Positions 34,439-42,490 of a stretch of 64,000 bases of DNA are shown here, in pieces. The notes beneath the pieces were generated by a model. That model saw only the letters and a program-made list of their open reading frames with translations. It was not told the origin of the DNA and ran no database searches. Both the position numbers and the translations under genes were made by a program. This DNA is from Flavobacterium succinicans LMG 10402 (GTDB lineage Bacteria; Bacteroidota; Bacteroidia; Flavobacteriales; Flavobacteriaceae). The stretch spans positions 62,001 to 126,000 of the forward strand of contig NZ_JATV01000004.1 of assembly GCF_000611675.1 (NCBI RefSeq). Reading direction: 5' to 3'. Position 1 is the first letter of the stretch. The number at the start of each line of letters is the position of its first letter.

Positions 34439-35671
34439 ATGTTAGAAAAAGAAAAATTAAATTTCGAAAAAACCGCTATTGTAGGGATCGTAACTCAAAG
34501 TCAAAGTGAAGACAAACTTAAAGAATATCTGGATGAACTAGAATTCTTGACCTTCACTGCTGGTGGACAAGTAGTAAAACGCTTTTGGCAAAAAATGGAT
34601 AAACCCAATCCTAAGACTTTTTTGGGAACAGGAAAAATTGACGAAATTCATCTTTTTGTAAAAGAAAATGACATTTCGACCTTGATTTTTGACGACGAGT
34701 TAACGCCTTCGCAACAAAAGAATATCTCCAAAATTATCGACTGCAAAATCCTTGACCGAACCAATTTGATCTTGGATATTTTTGCACAACGCGCCGAAAC
34801 TTCTTATGCGAGAACGCAGGTAGAATTGGCACAATGTATTTATTTATTGCCTCGACTTTCGGGTTTATGGACGCACTTAGAACGACAAAAAGGAGGAATT
34901 GGGATGCGTGGTCCGGGAGAAACGGAGATCGAAACCGACCGTCGTATTGTGCGTGATCGTATCTCGTTGTTAAAAGATAAAATCAAAACCATCGACAAAC
35001 AAATGGGTATTCAACGCAGTAATCGCGGGGCCATGGTTCGTGTGGCGCTGGTAGGTTATACCAATGTAGGGAAATCAACCATGATGAATGCGGTAGGTAA
35101 GAGCGATGTTTTTGTAGAAAATAAATTGTTTGCAACTTTGGATACAACGGTACGAAAAGTGGTGATCAAAAACTTACCTTTTCTGCTTTCGGATACCGTA
35201 GGATTCATCAGAAAGTTGCCTACACAATTGGTCGATTCGTTCAAAAGTACGCTTGATGAAGTGCGCGAAGCTGATCTTTTGTTGCACGTAGTTGATATTT
35301 CACATCCCGATTTTGAGGATCATATTGCCTCTGTGAATCAAATTCTTTTGGATATTAAGGCCAATGATAAGCCTACGATCATGATTTTTAACAAGATCGA
35401 TGCGTACCAACATTTGACTATTGACGAAGATGACTTGATGACCGAAAAAACGCCACGACATTTTACCTTAGAAGAATGGCAACAAACATGGATGAACCGT
35501 GTGGGGCATGAAAATGCTTTGTTTGTATCGGCGATTCACAAAGAAAATTTTGAAGAATTTAGAGAACGCGTATACGAAGCCGTTCGACAAATTCACATTA
35601 CGCGCTTTCCGTATAATAAATTTTTGTATCCTGATTATAAGGATGCCATCGAAAAAGAAGACAAAGAATAA
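34439..35671 (+). CDS. hflX: Ribosome-associated GTPase HflX
   Basis: A 410-residue GTPase. The HflX N-terminal domain ends in the glycine-rich GIGMRGPGETEIETDRR segment near residue 155. The G1 loop is GYTNVGKST near residue 205, G3 is DTVGF and G4 is NKID. Relatives bind the 50S subunit and rescue stalled ribosomes after heat or antibiotic stress. Length and order are normal. A hairpin terminator starts at its last base. Confidence 0.94.
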   Translation: MLEKEKLNFEKTAIVGIVTQSQSEDKLKEYLDELEFLTFTAGGQVVKRFWQKMDKPNPKTFLGTGKIDEIHLFVKENDISTLIFDDELTPSQQKNISKIIDCKILDRTNLILDIFAQRAETSYARTQVELAQCIYLLPRLSGLWTHLERQKGGIGMRGPGETEIETDRRIVRDRISLLKDKIKTIDKQMGIQRSNRGAMVRVALVGYTNVGKSTMMNAVGKSDVFVENKLFATLDTTVRKVVIKNLPFLLSDTVGFIRKLPTQLVDSFKSTLDEVREADLLLHVVDISHPDFEDHIASVNQILLDIKANDKPTIMIFNKIDAYQHLTIDEDDLMTEKTPRHFTLEEWQQTWMNRVGHENALFVSAIHKENFEEFRERVYEAVRQIHITRFPYNKFLYPDYKDAIEKEDKE

Positions 35672-35708
35672 AAAAAGCCCCAAAATTCAGATGATTTTGG
35701 GGCTTTTT
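35672..35708. terminator. Bidirectional terminator between hflX and the alpha/beta hydrolase
   Basis: A perfect 15-bp stem AAAAAGCCCCAAAAT / ATTTTGGGGCTTTTT with a 7-base loop, with T runs in both directions, between convergent genes. Confidence 0.88.
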
Positions 35709-35719
35709 GGTTGAGATGT

Positions 35720-37084
35720 TTAGTTTTTCAAAATCCATGTACTCATCGTATCCAAGACAATGGGAGCGATAGTTTGTGTGATGCTTTCATATTCAGCGAC
35801 CGTTCCTGTTTTTGCCTCTTGGAATAAGTGGTTGAGGTCAGGAAATGCAGTGATTGTTCCTTTTTTATTTCCTCCTTTTAGTAGGGAAGCTTGGATGCCA
35901 GCTAAGTTTTCAGTCGCTTTTACTTGTACATCCAAAGTACCGTTCAAAGCAAGAACAGGCACTTTGATTTTTGACCAATAGGTATCGGGATTTAATTTTA
36001 GGAAATAAACATACCATGGACGAGTAATAGCACTGGTTTGTTGGACAACAAATTCATCTATTTGACTTTCTGTAAGACCTTGATTTTGGGTTAATTTCTT
36101 AAATTCTTCACGAATGTAGTTTTGAAAATCCGTTTTTAATTGTTGGCCAGTATAGTTGATAATGAAGGCATATACTTTTTCGTTAAATGCGGTAGTAGTT
36201 GCAATTTGGTAAGCTGTGGCGCCTTGTGCTTTGGCAATGGATTGGGTTTGTAGCAACATCATTCTATCTATGGGAATTCCAGGGCCCGCCATCGAAATCA
36301 CAAATTGTACTTTTTTATTTTCAGCGGCCACCATTGGGGCAATTAAACCGCCTTCGCTATGGCCTAAAACACCAATTTTTTTAAATCCTTTGGAGGTTAA
36401 AAAAGCTACAGCGGCTGAGATGTCTGAGGCAAAATTAGCTGAGGTATCTTCAGGGTTTCCTTTGCTAGATCCTCCAATGCCTCGATCATCTAAACGCAAT
36501 ACGCCAATACCTTTTTGAGCAAAATCATGAGCAATTACAGCAAAAGGTTGGTGACTAAAAATTTCTGAATTTCGATCTTGTGCGCCAGATCCTGTGATTA
36601 ATACCACTACTGGAAATTCTTTTTTGTTTTTAGGCAAGGTCAAGGTTCCTGCCAAAGTATTTTTGTCTTTTGGGTTTACAAAAGTCACTTCTTGTATAGG
36701 GTAGTCGAAAGGCCCATTAGGTTGCTGCGGACGAATGGTTATTTTTCTTGTCAAAACCAGTGGATAAGTCCCGCCATTTTGTACAAACGTACCCTCGATA
36801 GCAGTTCCATTAAAAACGCCGCTATATTTTAGATTCAGATCAGGAGCGGTGAGTTGTAATTCATTATTCACAAAGATAGTTTCCTTAACGGGAATGCCTT
36901 TGGCACCTTGCATTGGACTTTCAAGTGAAGTTTGATATCCCTCACCGTTTTTTTGTATGGTGAAAATTAAGGGTAATTCCATGCCCTGAAAATTTAGTTT
37001 TCCTGTCCAGGATCCCTGAATTTCTTGAGCAATAATCGATTGGAAGGTTATTAAAAGAAATACTAGAACGCTTTTTGTTTTCAT
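35720..37084 (-). CDS. Secreted alpha/beta hydrolase
   Basis: A 454-residue protein with a signal peptide (cleavage after SIIAQ, residue 20). An N-terminal beta-rich region of about 100 residues is followed by an alpha/beta hydrolase domain. The nucleophile is S243 in GHSEGG; the oxyanion region is TGSGAQDRN; a later aspartate (NGTLDVQV) and histidine (DLNHLF) complete the triad. Homologues act as esterases or peptidases in the periplasm; the substrate is unknown. Confidence 0.87.
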   Translation of the reverse strand: MKTKSVLVFLLITFQSIIAQEIQGSWTGKLNFQGMELPLIFTIQKNGEGYQTSLESPMQGAKGIPVKETIFVNNELQLTAPDLNLKYSGVFNGTAIEGTFVQNGGTYPLVLTRKITIRPQQPNGPFDYPIQEVTFVNPKDKNTLAGTLTLPKNKKEFPVVVLITGSGAQDRNSEIFSHQPFAVIAHDFAQKGIGVLRLDDRGIGGSSKGNPEDTSANFASDISAAVAFLTSKGFKKIGVLGHSEGGLIAPMVAAENKKVQFVISMAGPGIPIDRMMLLQTQSIAKAQGATAYQIATTTAFNEKVYAFIINYTGQQLKTDFQNYIREEFKKLTQNQGLTESQIDEFVVQQTSAITRPWYVYFLKLNPDTYWSKIKVPVLALNGTLDVQVKATENLAGIQASLLKGGNKKGTITAFPDLNHLFQEAKTGTVAEYESITQTIAPIVLDTMSTWILKN

Positions 37085-37259
37085 TGTTGCAGAAGTTTAA
37101 ATAAAGCTCTAAGATAACCTAATACAATATAGCACACAAATGATTTAGGATTCCTTATGGTATTGTCGTTTTGTCTTTCTTTTTGAATTCAATTTAAAGT
37201 TTACAAAATTGTTTAATTCGGAATATAGAATTAAATCCAAGTACTTTATTTTATGTTAT

Positions 37260-37304
37260 TAAAAAACTCCAAACTCTTTGCGTTTGTGGCAAGAGTTTGG
37301 AGTT
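37260..37304 (-). terminator. Terminator of tatA
   Basis: Perfect 14-bp stem AACTCCAAACTCTT / AAGAGTTTGGAGTT with a 12-base loop; the minus strand continues with six T residues. Confidence 0.85.
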
Positions 37305-37330
37305 GTATTGTGATCATTTTGAAACGTATC

Positions 37331-37507
37331 TTATTTTGTTTCTTCTTCTTTTTTAGTTGTAGCAGATTGCTCGTCTTTGGCTGCGTTTTTAAATTCTTTA
37401 ATGCCGCTTCCCAATCCTTTCATTAATTCTGGAATTTTTTTACCTCCAAAAAGTAATAAAACGATACCCACTATAATAAGGATTTCAGTAAGTCCAATTC
37501 TTCCCAT
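37331..37507 (-). CDS. tatA: Sec-independent protein translocase TatA/TatE
   Basis: A 58-residue protein starting at the ATG at 37507, chosen because it gives the standard MGRIGLTEI beginning; a nine-codon longer frame is unlikely. One membrane helix ([20 protein letters not shown]) precedes the amphipathic helix ([16 protein letters not shown]) and a charged tail. TatA forms the pore for folded twin-arginine proteins. The FAD protein at 10422, which has a Tat signal, is a likely client. Confidence 0.92.
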   Translation of the reverse strand: MGRIGLTEILIIVGIVLLLFGGKKIPELMKGLGSGIKEFKNAAKDEQSATTKKEEETK

Positions 37508-37666
37508 GATTGTGTTTTTTATAGCCGAAGCCAATTGGTTTTATTTAACGTTGCAAATGTATACAGAATTCCTTAATCTAAATGAGATTACATGAAATAT
37601 TTATAGTTTTTTGAGTTAAAAATAGGATTATAGACCTTATGCTGAATTGATAAAATCATTAATCCT

Positions 37667-37674
37667 TATATTTG
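37667..37674 (+). promoter_or_regulatory. Promoter of the truncated M23-like gene
   Basis: TATATTTG matches TAnnTTTG. A TTG at 37647-37649 lies 17 bases upstream, a fitting -33 element. The start codon at 37692 follows 18 bases after the -7 element, so the longer frame start at 37647 is excluded. Confidence 0.6.
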
Positions 37675-37691
37675 TCAAAATATCAGGAAGT

Positions 37692-38207
37692 ATGTTTATA
37701 AATCGTTTGCTGCCCAAGGGACTCAAGGAATTGATACTCATGAAAAAAAGGTTGATATTAATTAACCAAGAAAACTTTGAAGAGTTATTTTCATTCCGAT
37801 TGAGCCTTTTGAATGTTTTTGTAGCGGGTACTTTAAGTGCTTTTTTTTTAATTCTCATCACTACGGTATTAATCGCCTTTACTCCTTTGAGAGAATATAT
37901 ACCGGGATATGCTTCGACGCAATTAAAAAAAGAGGCCACTATTTTAGCCTTAAAAACCGATTCATTGACCCAAGCGATCAAAAAAAACGAAGCCTATCTC
38001 AAAGCGATACAAAATGTTTTAACGGATAAACTAGAACATGTAACGTTTAATAAAGATTCTATTTTGGCACAAACTCAAACAGCGATCGATCCTGAAACAC
38101 TAAAAGCGTCTGAAGAAGAATTGAACTTACGCAATGAAGTAGCCGCAGAAGAAAAGAAAGCAAATTCCACCCAAGTTTCAAAGAAAAAGACCACCGTCAA
38201 AAAATAA
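37692..38207 (+). CDS. Membrane protein related to M23 peptidases but lacking the peptidase domain
   Basis: A 171-residue protein (from ATG 37692; ATG 37740 is an alternative). It matches, from memory, the N-terminal part of flavobacterial M23 metallopeptidases found at this locus: a short cytoplasmic start (LILINQENFEELFSFRLS), one membrane helix, then FTPLREYIPGYAS and a coiled-coil stretch. In those proteins a LytM domain of about 120 residues with HxxxD and HxH zinc motifs follows. Here the protein ends in a basic tail (KKKTTVKK) and the next gene begins 6 bases later, so the domain is absent and not merely frameshifted. Confidence 0.75.
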   Translation: MFINRLLPKGLKELILMKKRLILINQENFEELFSFRLSLLNVFVAGTLSAFFLILITTVLIAFTPLREYIPGYASTQLKKEATILALKTDSLTQAIKKNEAYLKAIQNVLTDKLEHVTFNKDSILAQTQTAIDPETLKASEEELNLRNEVAAEEKKANSTQVSKKKTTVKK

Positions 38208-38213
38208 AAAAGC

Positions 38214-39716
38214 ATGTCTTTAAAAGCCTTTTTAGCAAAATTATTTGCTCAAAAAATAGTAAAAAAAACACAGCAATGGAGTCAAAATCCATTAGCAACG
38301 CAACAAGCTGTTTTTAGAAATTTAATACAAGAAGCGCAGAACACTGCCTTTGGTCAAGACCATAATTTTGAGCACATTAAAACACATGCCGACTTTGTGA
38401 AGCAGGTGCCAATTCGAGATTACGAAGGATTAAAACCGTATGTTGATCGAGTAGTAAATGGAGAAGAAAATGTGCTGTGGAAAGGCAAACCGCTTTATTT
38501 TGCCAAAACTTCTGGAACCACATCGGGTGCCAAATACATTCCGCTGACCAAAGAATCAATGCCGTATCATATTGAAGCGTCGAGAAATGCTATTTTACAT
38601 TATATTCACGAAACAGGAAAAACAGATTTTGTGGATGGAAAAATGATTTTCTTGCAAGGAAGCCCCATTTTGACCGAGAAAAACGGTATCAAATTAGGAA
38701 GATTATCGGGCATAGCCGCTCATTTTGTTCCGGGTTATTTGCAAAAAAACAGAATGCCTTCTTGGGAAACCAATTGTATTGAAGATTGGGAAACCAAAGT
38801 GAATGCTATTGTAGAAGAAACTGTAAAAGAAGACATGCGAGTGATTTCTGGAATTCCGTCATGGGTACAAATGTATTTCGAAAAATTGCAACAAAAGGCT
38901 CAAAAGCCAGTTGGAGAATTGTTCAAAAACTTCAATCTTTTCATTTATGGAGGTGTTAATTTTGAACCCTATCGCGCCAAATTTGAGAATTTAATTGGTA
39001 GAAAAGTAGATAGTATTGAACTCTTTCCTGCTTCCGAAGGTTTTTTTGCTTACCAAGATTCTCAAAAAGAGAAAGGAATGTTGTTGCTTTTGAATTCAGG
39101 AATTTTTTATGAGTTCATCAAAAGTGATGATTTTTTTACTGAAAATCCAAAGCGTTATACCATAGGCGAAGTCGAATTAGGCGTAAATTATGTATTGATT
39201 ATTTCTACCAATGCGGGACTTTGGGGCTACAATATTGGTGATACAGTACAATTTACTTCATTGAAACCTTATCGCGTTATGGTTTCGGGTAGAATCAAAC
39301 ATTACATTTCTGCTTTTGGGGAACACGTGATTGGCAAAGAGGTAGAAAGTGCTTTGCAAGAAGCGATTCAAGGCAGCGCTATTCGCATCAATGAATTTAC
39401 GGTGGCTCCGCAAATCACGCCAAAAGAGGGATTACCTTATCACGAATGGTTTATTGAATTTGAAAACGAACCAGAGGATGAGGTTGCTTTTGCCGAAGCT
39501 ATTGACCAAGCTATGCGCAAGCAAAATATCTATTATGATGATTTGATTTTAGGCAACGTTTTGAGAAAAGTAGTCATCACCAAAGTCGCCAAAAACGGTT
39601 TCCAAGACTATATGAAATCCATCGGGAAATTGGGTGGACAAAATAAAATTCCGAGATTGAGTAATGATCGAAAAATTGCTGCCTTTTTTGAAAATAAAAA
39701 TCAGAATGAGAAATAA
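38214..39716 (+). CDS. GH3 auxin-responsive-promoter-family adenylating enzyme
   Basis: A 500-residue protein of the GH3 family of acyl-adenylate/amide-forming enzymes. The nucleotide-binding motif is AKTSGTTSGAKYIPLT near residue 100; later motifs are FPASEGFFAYQDS and GLWGYNIGDTVQFTS. Bacterial members have no established substrate; plant relatives join amino acids to acyl hormones. It starts 6 bases after the M23-like gene and overlaps the next gene by 11 bases. Confidence 0.88.
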   Translation: MSLKAFLAKLFAQKIVKKTQQWSQNPLATQQAVFRNLIQEAQNTAFGQDHNFEHIKTHADFVKQVPIRDYEGLKPYVDRVVNGEENVLWKGKPLYFAKTSGTTSGAKYIPLTKESMPYHIEASRNAILHYIHETGKTDFVDGKMIFLQGSPILTEKNGIKLGRLSGIAAHFVPGYLQKNRMPSWETNCIEDWETKVNAIVEETVKEDMRVISGIPSWVQMYFEKLQQKAQKPVGELFKNFNLFIYGGVNFEPYRAKFENLIGRKVDSIELFPASEGFFAYQDSQKEKGMLLLLNSGIFYEFIKSDDFFTENPKRYTIGEVELGVNYVLIISTNAGLWGYNIGDTVQFTSLKPYRVMVSGRIKHYISAFGEHVIGKEVESALQEAIQGSAIRINEFTVAPQITPKEGLPYHEWFIEFENEPEDEVAFAEAIDQAMRKQNIYYDDLILGNVLRKVVITKVAKNGFQDYMKSIGKLGGQNKIPRLSNDRKIAAFFENKNQNEK

Positions 39717-40602
39717 GTATTGGCTTTGGATGCTGCTTTTTGCATTTCAATTTAGTTTTTCGCAACTAAAAGGTGTTGTCAAAGATAGTATTTCAGGTCA
39801 GCCCATTCCTTATGTAAACATTTGGGTGGAGAATGAAAACATTGGAACCACCTCAGAACTAGATGGCACTTTTACTATCAATACAACGTCGGATAAAGTA
39901 TTGGTTTTTTCGGCTTTGGGATTTGCATCCAAAAAGATAAAAGCAGATAAAATTGAAAGTGTTGTTCTCAAAAATGAAGCCATTGCTTTGCATGAGGTAA
40001 TCATTGCACCTCCAAAACACGATTCCGAAATTGTAATTGGAAATTATAAAAAGGGATCGATTAATCATCATTTTGCCTGTGGTAATGCTCCTCAAATTCT
40101 TGCAAAATTTTTCCCATTTGTCAAAGAAATGGAACAGCATTCTTTTCTAAAAAGTTTACTTGTCCTAACAAAAGCGGAGAAAGGAAATGCCAAGTTTGTA
40201 TTGCGTTTCTTTGAGGTTAATCCCGATGGAAGTCCTGGAGATGATTTGACCGCTCAAAATATTGTAGTTCCTATTAAAAAAGGAAAAAAGGATACTTCAA
40301 TTGATTTGCAATCCTACAAAATAAAAGTACCTACAAATGGATTTTTCGTTGCTGTTGAATGGTTGATCATTGAAGACAATCGCTATGAGTATAAATTCAC
40401 AAAAGCTAATGAAGGATCCAAAAAATTTGATGGAGTGGATTATGATCCTAGAATTGGAATTATACCTAGTGAAGAAACAACCACTTGGAGATATCATAAA
40501 GGAAAATGGCATAATCTTAATATTAAAAATACTCAGGCCAAATCAGATCGCTACAAGGATAAATATTTAGAATTAGCGATGAAATTAACGTTAACCAACT
40601 AA
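39706..40602 (+). CDS. Secreted protein with carboxypeptidase-like regulatory domain
   Basis: A 298-residue protein starting at ATG 39706, which begins a standard signal peptide (FAFQFSFSQ); a start 14 codons earlier would spoil it. Residues about 22-100 form a CarboxypepD-regulatory-like domain (GVVKDSISGQPIPYVNIWV). The remainder is unrecognised. Such proteins are usually periplasmic or outer-membrane associated. It overlaps the GH3 gene by 11 bases, so the two are cotranslated. Confidence 0.8.
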   Translation: MRNKYWLWMLLFAFQFSFSQLKGVVKDSISGQPIPYVNIWVENENIGTTSELDGTFTINTTSDKVLVFSALGFASKKIKADKIESVVLKNEAIALHEVIIAPPKHDSEIVIGNYKKGSINHHFACGNAPQILAKFFPFVKEMEQHSFLKSLLVLTKAEKGNAKFVLRFFEVNPDGSPGDDLTAQNIVVPIKKGKKDTSIDLQSYKIKVPTNGFFVAVEWLIIEDNRYEYKFTKANEGSKKFDGVDYDPRIGIIPSEETTTWRYHKGKWHNLNIKNTQAKSDRYKDKYLELAMKLTLTN

Positions 40603-40616
40603 AAAAAACTTTTACT

Positions 40617-40624
40617 TACCTTTG
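40617..40624 (+). promoter_or_regulatory. Candidate -7 element of the AAA/DUF4276 module
   Basis: TACCTTTG matches TAnnTTTG, 67 bases before the ATG at 40692. It suggests the module is transcribed on its own. Confidence 0.5.
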
Positions 40625-40691
40625 AAAAGATTGTAGAAAAAAGAATTAAGCTTAAAATATTTGAAGTAGATTTAAATAAAAACACACGAAG

Positions 40692-41894
40692 ATGAAAATC
40701 GAGAAAATTAGAATAAAGAATTTCAAAGTATATCAGGACACTGAGATAAGGGATTTGCCTAATATGTGCGTATTTCTTGGAGCTAATGGAGCGGGTAAAT
40801 CTACACTTTTTGAAGTATTTGGTTTTTTGAGTGATGCGCTTAAAAGTAATGTAAAAACAGCTTTAAACAAAAGAGGTGGCTATAAAGAAGTATATTCAAG
40901 GAATGGGGTTGGAGATATTGAAATTGAAATAAAATTTAGAAATCCAGATGTGGATGGAAAAAAACAACCTTTAATTACTTATGAACTTTGTGTTTGTTTG
41001 GGAGAAAATAATTTACCAGTCGTTTCAAAAGAAGTATTGAGTTATAGGAGAGGAAATAGAGGAAGACCCTATAGATTTTTAGAATTTACTTATGGAAAAG
41101 GAAATGCAATTGTTAACGAAAGTGAATTTGAAAGTGCTAAACAAGAATTTAAAGAACAAAGAGAAGAACAAACATTAGATAGTCCTGATATTTTAGCAAT
41201 AAAAGGATTAGGACAATTTCAAAAATTTAATGCCATTAGTTCTTTTAGAAGATTACTTGAAAATTGGTATGTCTCTAACTTTCAAATTCAAGCAGCTCAA
41301 AATATTGAAGATACTGGTTTGAGTGAGCATTTGTCAACAACAGGAGACAATTTGGCTCAGGTAACTAAATATATATATGAGAATTTCCCAGAAACCTTTC
41401 GAAAAATTTTAGACAAAATGAAAGAGAGAGTTCCAGGAATTGATAAAGTAGAGGCTACAGAAACTATTGATGGTAGAATCGTTTTGCAGTTTAGCGACGG
41501 TAGTTTTAAAGACCCTTTTATTTCTAGATTTGTTTCAGATGGTACGATCAAAATGTTTGCTTATTTGGTGTTACTTAATGATCCTAAACCACATCCTCTT
41601 TTATGTATAGAAGAACCTGAAAATTATTTACATCCTGAACTTTTGATTGAATTAGCTGAGGAATTCAGAGATTATGCTAATAGAGGAGGACAAGTATTTA
41701 TATCTTCTCATTCACCAGACTTTGTCAATGCTTTAGAACTTGATGAACTTTTTTGGTTGAAGAAAGAAAATGGTTTTACAAATATAAAAAGAGCGTCAGA
41801 AGATAAAGCCATAGCTGATTTATTCAAAGATGGAGACAAATTAGGCTATTTGTGGAAGCAAGGATATTTTATTGGTAGCGGACCAAAAAATTAA
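40692..41894 (+). CDS. AAA family ATPase (SMC/RecF-like, AAA_21) of a probable defence module
   Basis: A 400-residue ATPase. The N-terminal MKIEKIRIKNFKVY leads into Walker A GANGAGKST (residues 31-38). Walker B is LLCIEEPENYLHPEL near residue 303, and the D/H-loop region is VFISSHSPDFVN near 337. The middle has an ABC-type signature area (FVSDGTIKMFAYLVLL). This is the layout of overcoming-lysogenisation-defect (OLD) and RecF-like ATPases used as sensors in AbiL and PARIS defence systems. The partner gene starts 3 bases after its stop. Confidence 0.87.
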   Translation: MKIEKIRIKNFKVYQDTEIRDLPNMCVFLGANGAGKSTLFEVFGFLSDALKSNVKTALNKRGGYKEVYSRNGVGDIEIEIKFRNPDVDGKKQPLITYELCVCLGENNLPVVSKEVLSYRRGNRGRPYRFLEFTYGKGNAIVNESEFESAKQEFKEQREEQTLDSPDILAIKGLGQFQKFNAISSFRRLLENWYVSNFQIQAAQNIEDTGLSEHLSTTGDNLAQVTKYIYENFPETFRKILDKMKERVPGIDKVEATETIDGRIVLQFSDGSFKDPFISRFVSDGTIKMFAYLVLLNDPKPHPLLCIEEPENYLHPELLIELAEEFRDYANRGGQVFISSHSPDFVNALELDELFWLKKENGFTNIKRASEDKAIADLFKDGDKLGYLWKQGYFIGSGPKN

Positions 41895-41897
41895 GGT

Positions 41898-42479
41898 ATG
41901 GCAAGAATTGAGATTTTAGTAGAAGAACCATCGATGAAAGAATTCTTAAACATTTTGTTGCCTAAAATTTTGGATAAAGAATGGATCTTAAACGAGAACT
42001 ATTTTATCAGAAGTTTTGAAGGTAAAAGTGATTTACAAAAAAACATACCATCAAAGGTAAAATTGCTAAGTAATTGGAATCATGAAGCATCTGGTATAGT
42101 AATAATGCAAGACCAAGACAGTTCAGATTGTAAAATTCTTAAAAAAAAGCTTTTAGACATTTGTGATCAAAATGGGAATTGCCCTAAGCTAGTAAGGATC
42201 GTATGTAGAGAACTTGAGTCGTGGTATATCGGCGATTTTTTGGCAGTTAACAAAGCATATCCAAATTTTAAACATCAAAATTATATTAATAAATCAAAAT
42301 TTAGAGTACCTGATAATTGTAATGCTTTCGATGAATTAAAAAAAATACTTCCTGAATTTCAAAAAGTAGGAGGGGCCAAAAAAATTGCACCCTTTATCAC
42401 GATTGATGGAAATACATCTGAAAGTTTTCAGCAAACAGTAAATGGTTTGAAAAGATTTTTCAACACAATAAAAGATTAA
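41898..42479 (+). CDS. DUF4276 family protein (Toprim-like effector of the AAA module)
   Basis: A 193-residue protein. An N-terminal acidic motif (IEILVEEPSMKEF, E9-E10) and a DxD motif (QDQDSSD, D72 and D74) match a Toprim-fold metal site, and RELESWYIGD adds further acidic residues (E105, E107). Toprim-type partners of AAA ATPases (RloB in AbiL, DUF4435 in PARIS) are nucleases. DUF4276 beside an AAA ATPase is a recurrent gene pair. Nuclease activity and defence are inferred. Confidence 0.82.
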   Translation: MARIEILVEEPSMKEFLNILLPKILDKEWILNENYFIRSFEGKSDLQKNIPSKVKLLSNWNHEASGIVIMQDQDSSDCKILKKKLLDICDQNGNCPKLVRIVCRELESWYIGDFLAVNKAYPNFKHQNYINKSKFRVPDNCNAFDELKKILPEFQKVGGAKKIAPFITIDGNTSESFQQTVNGLKRFFNTIKD

Positions 42480-42490
42480 AAACTAAGAAT

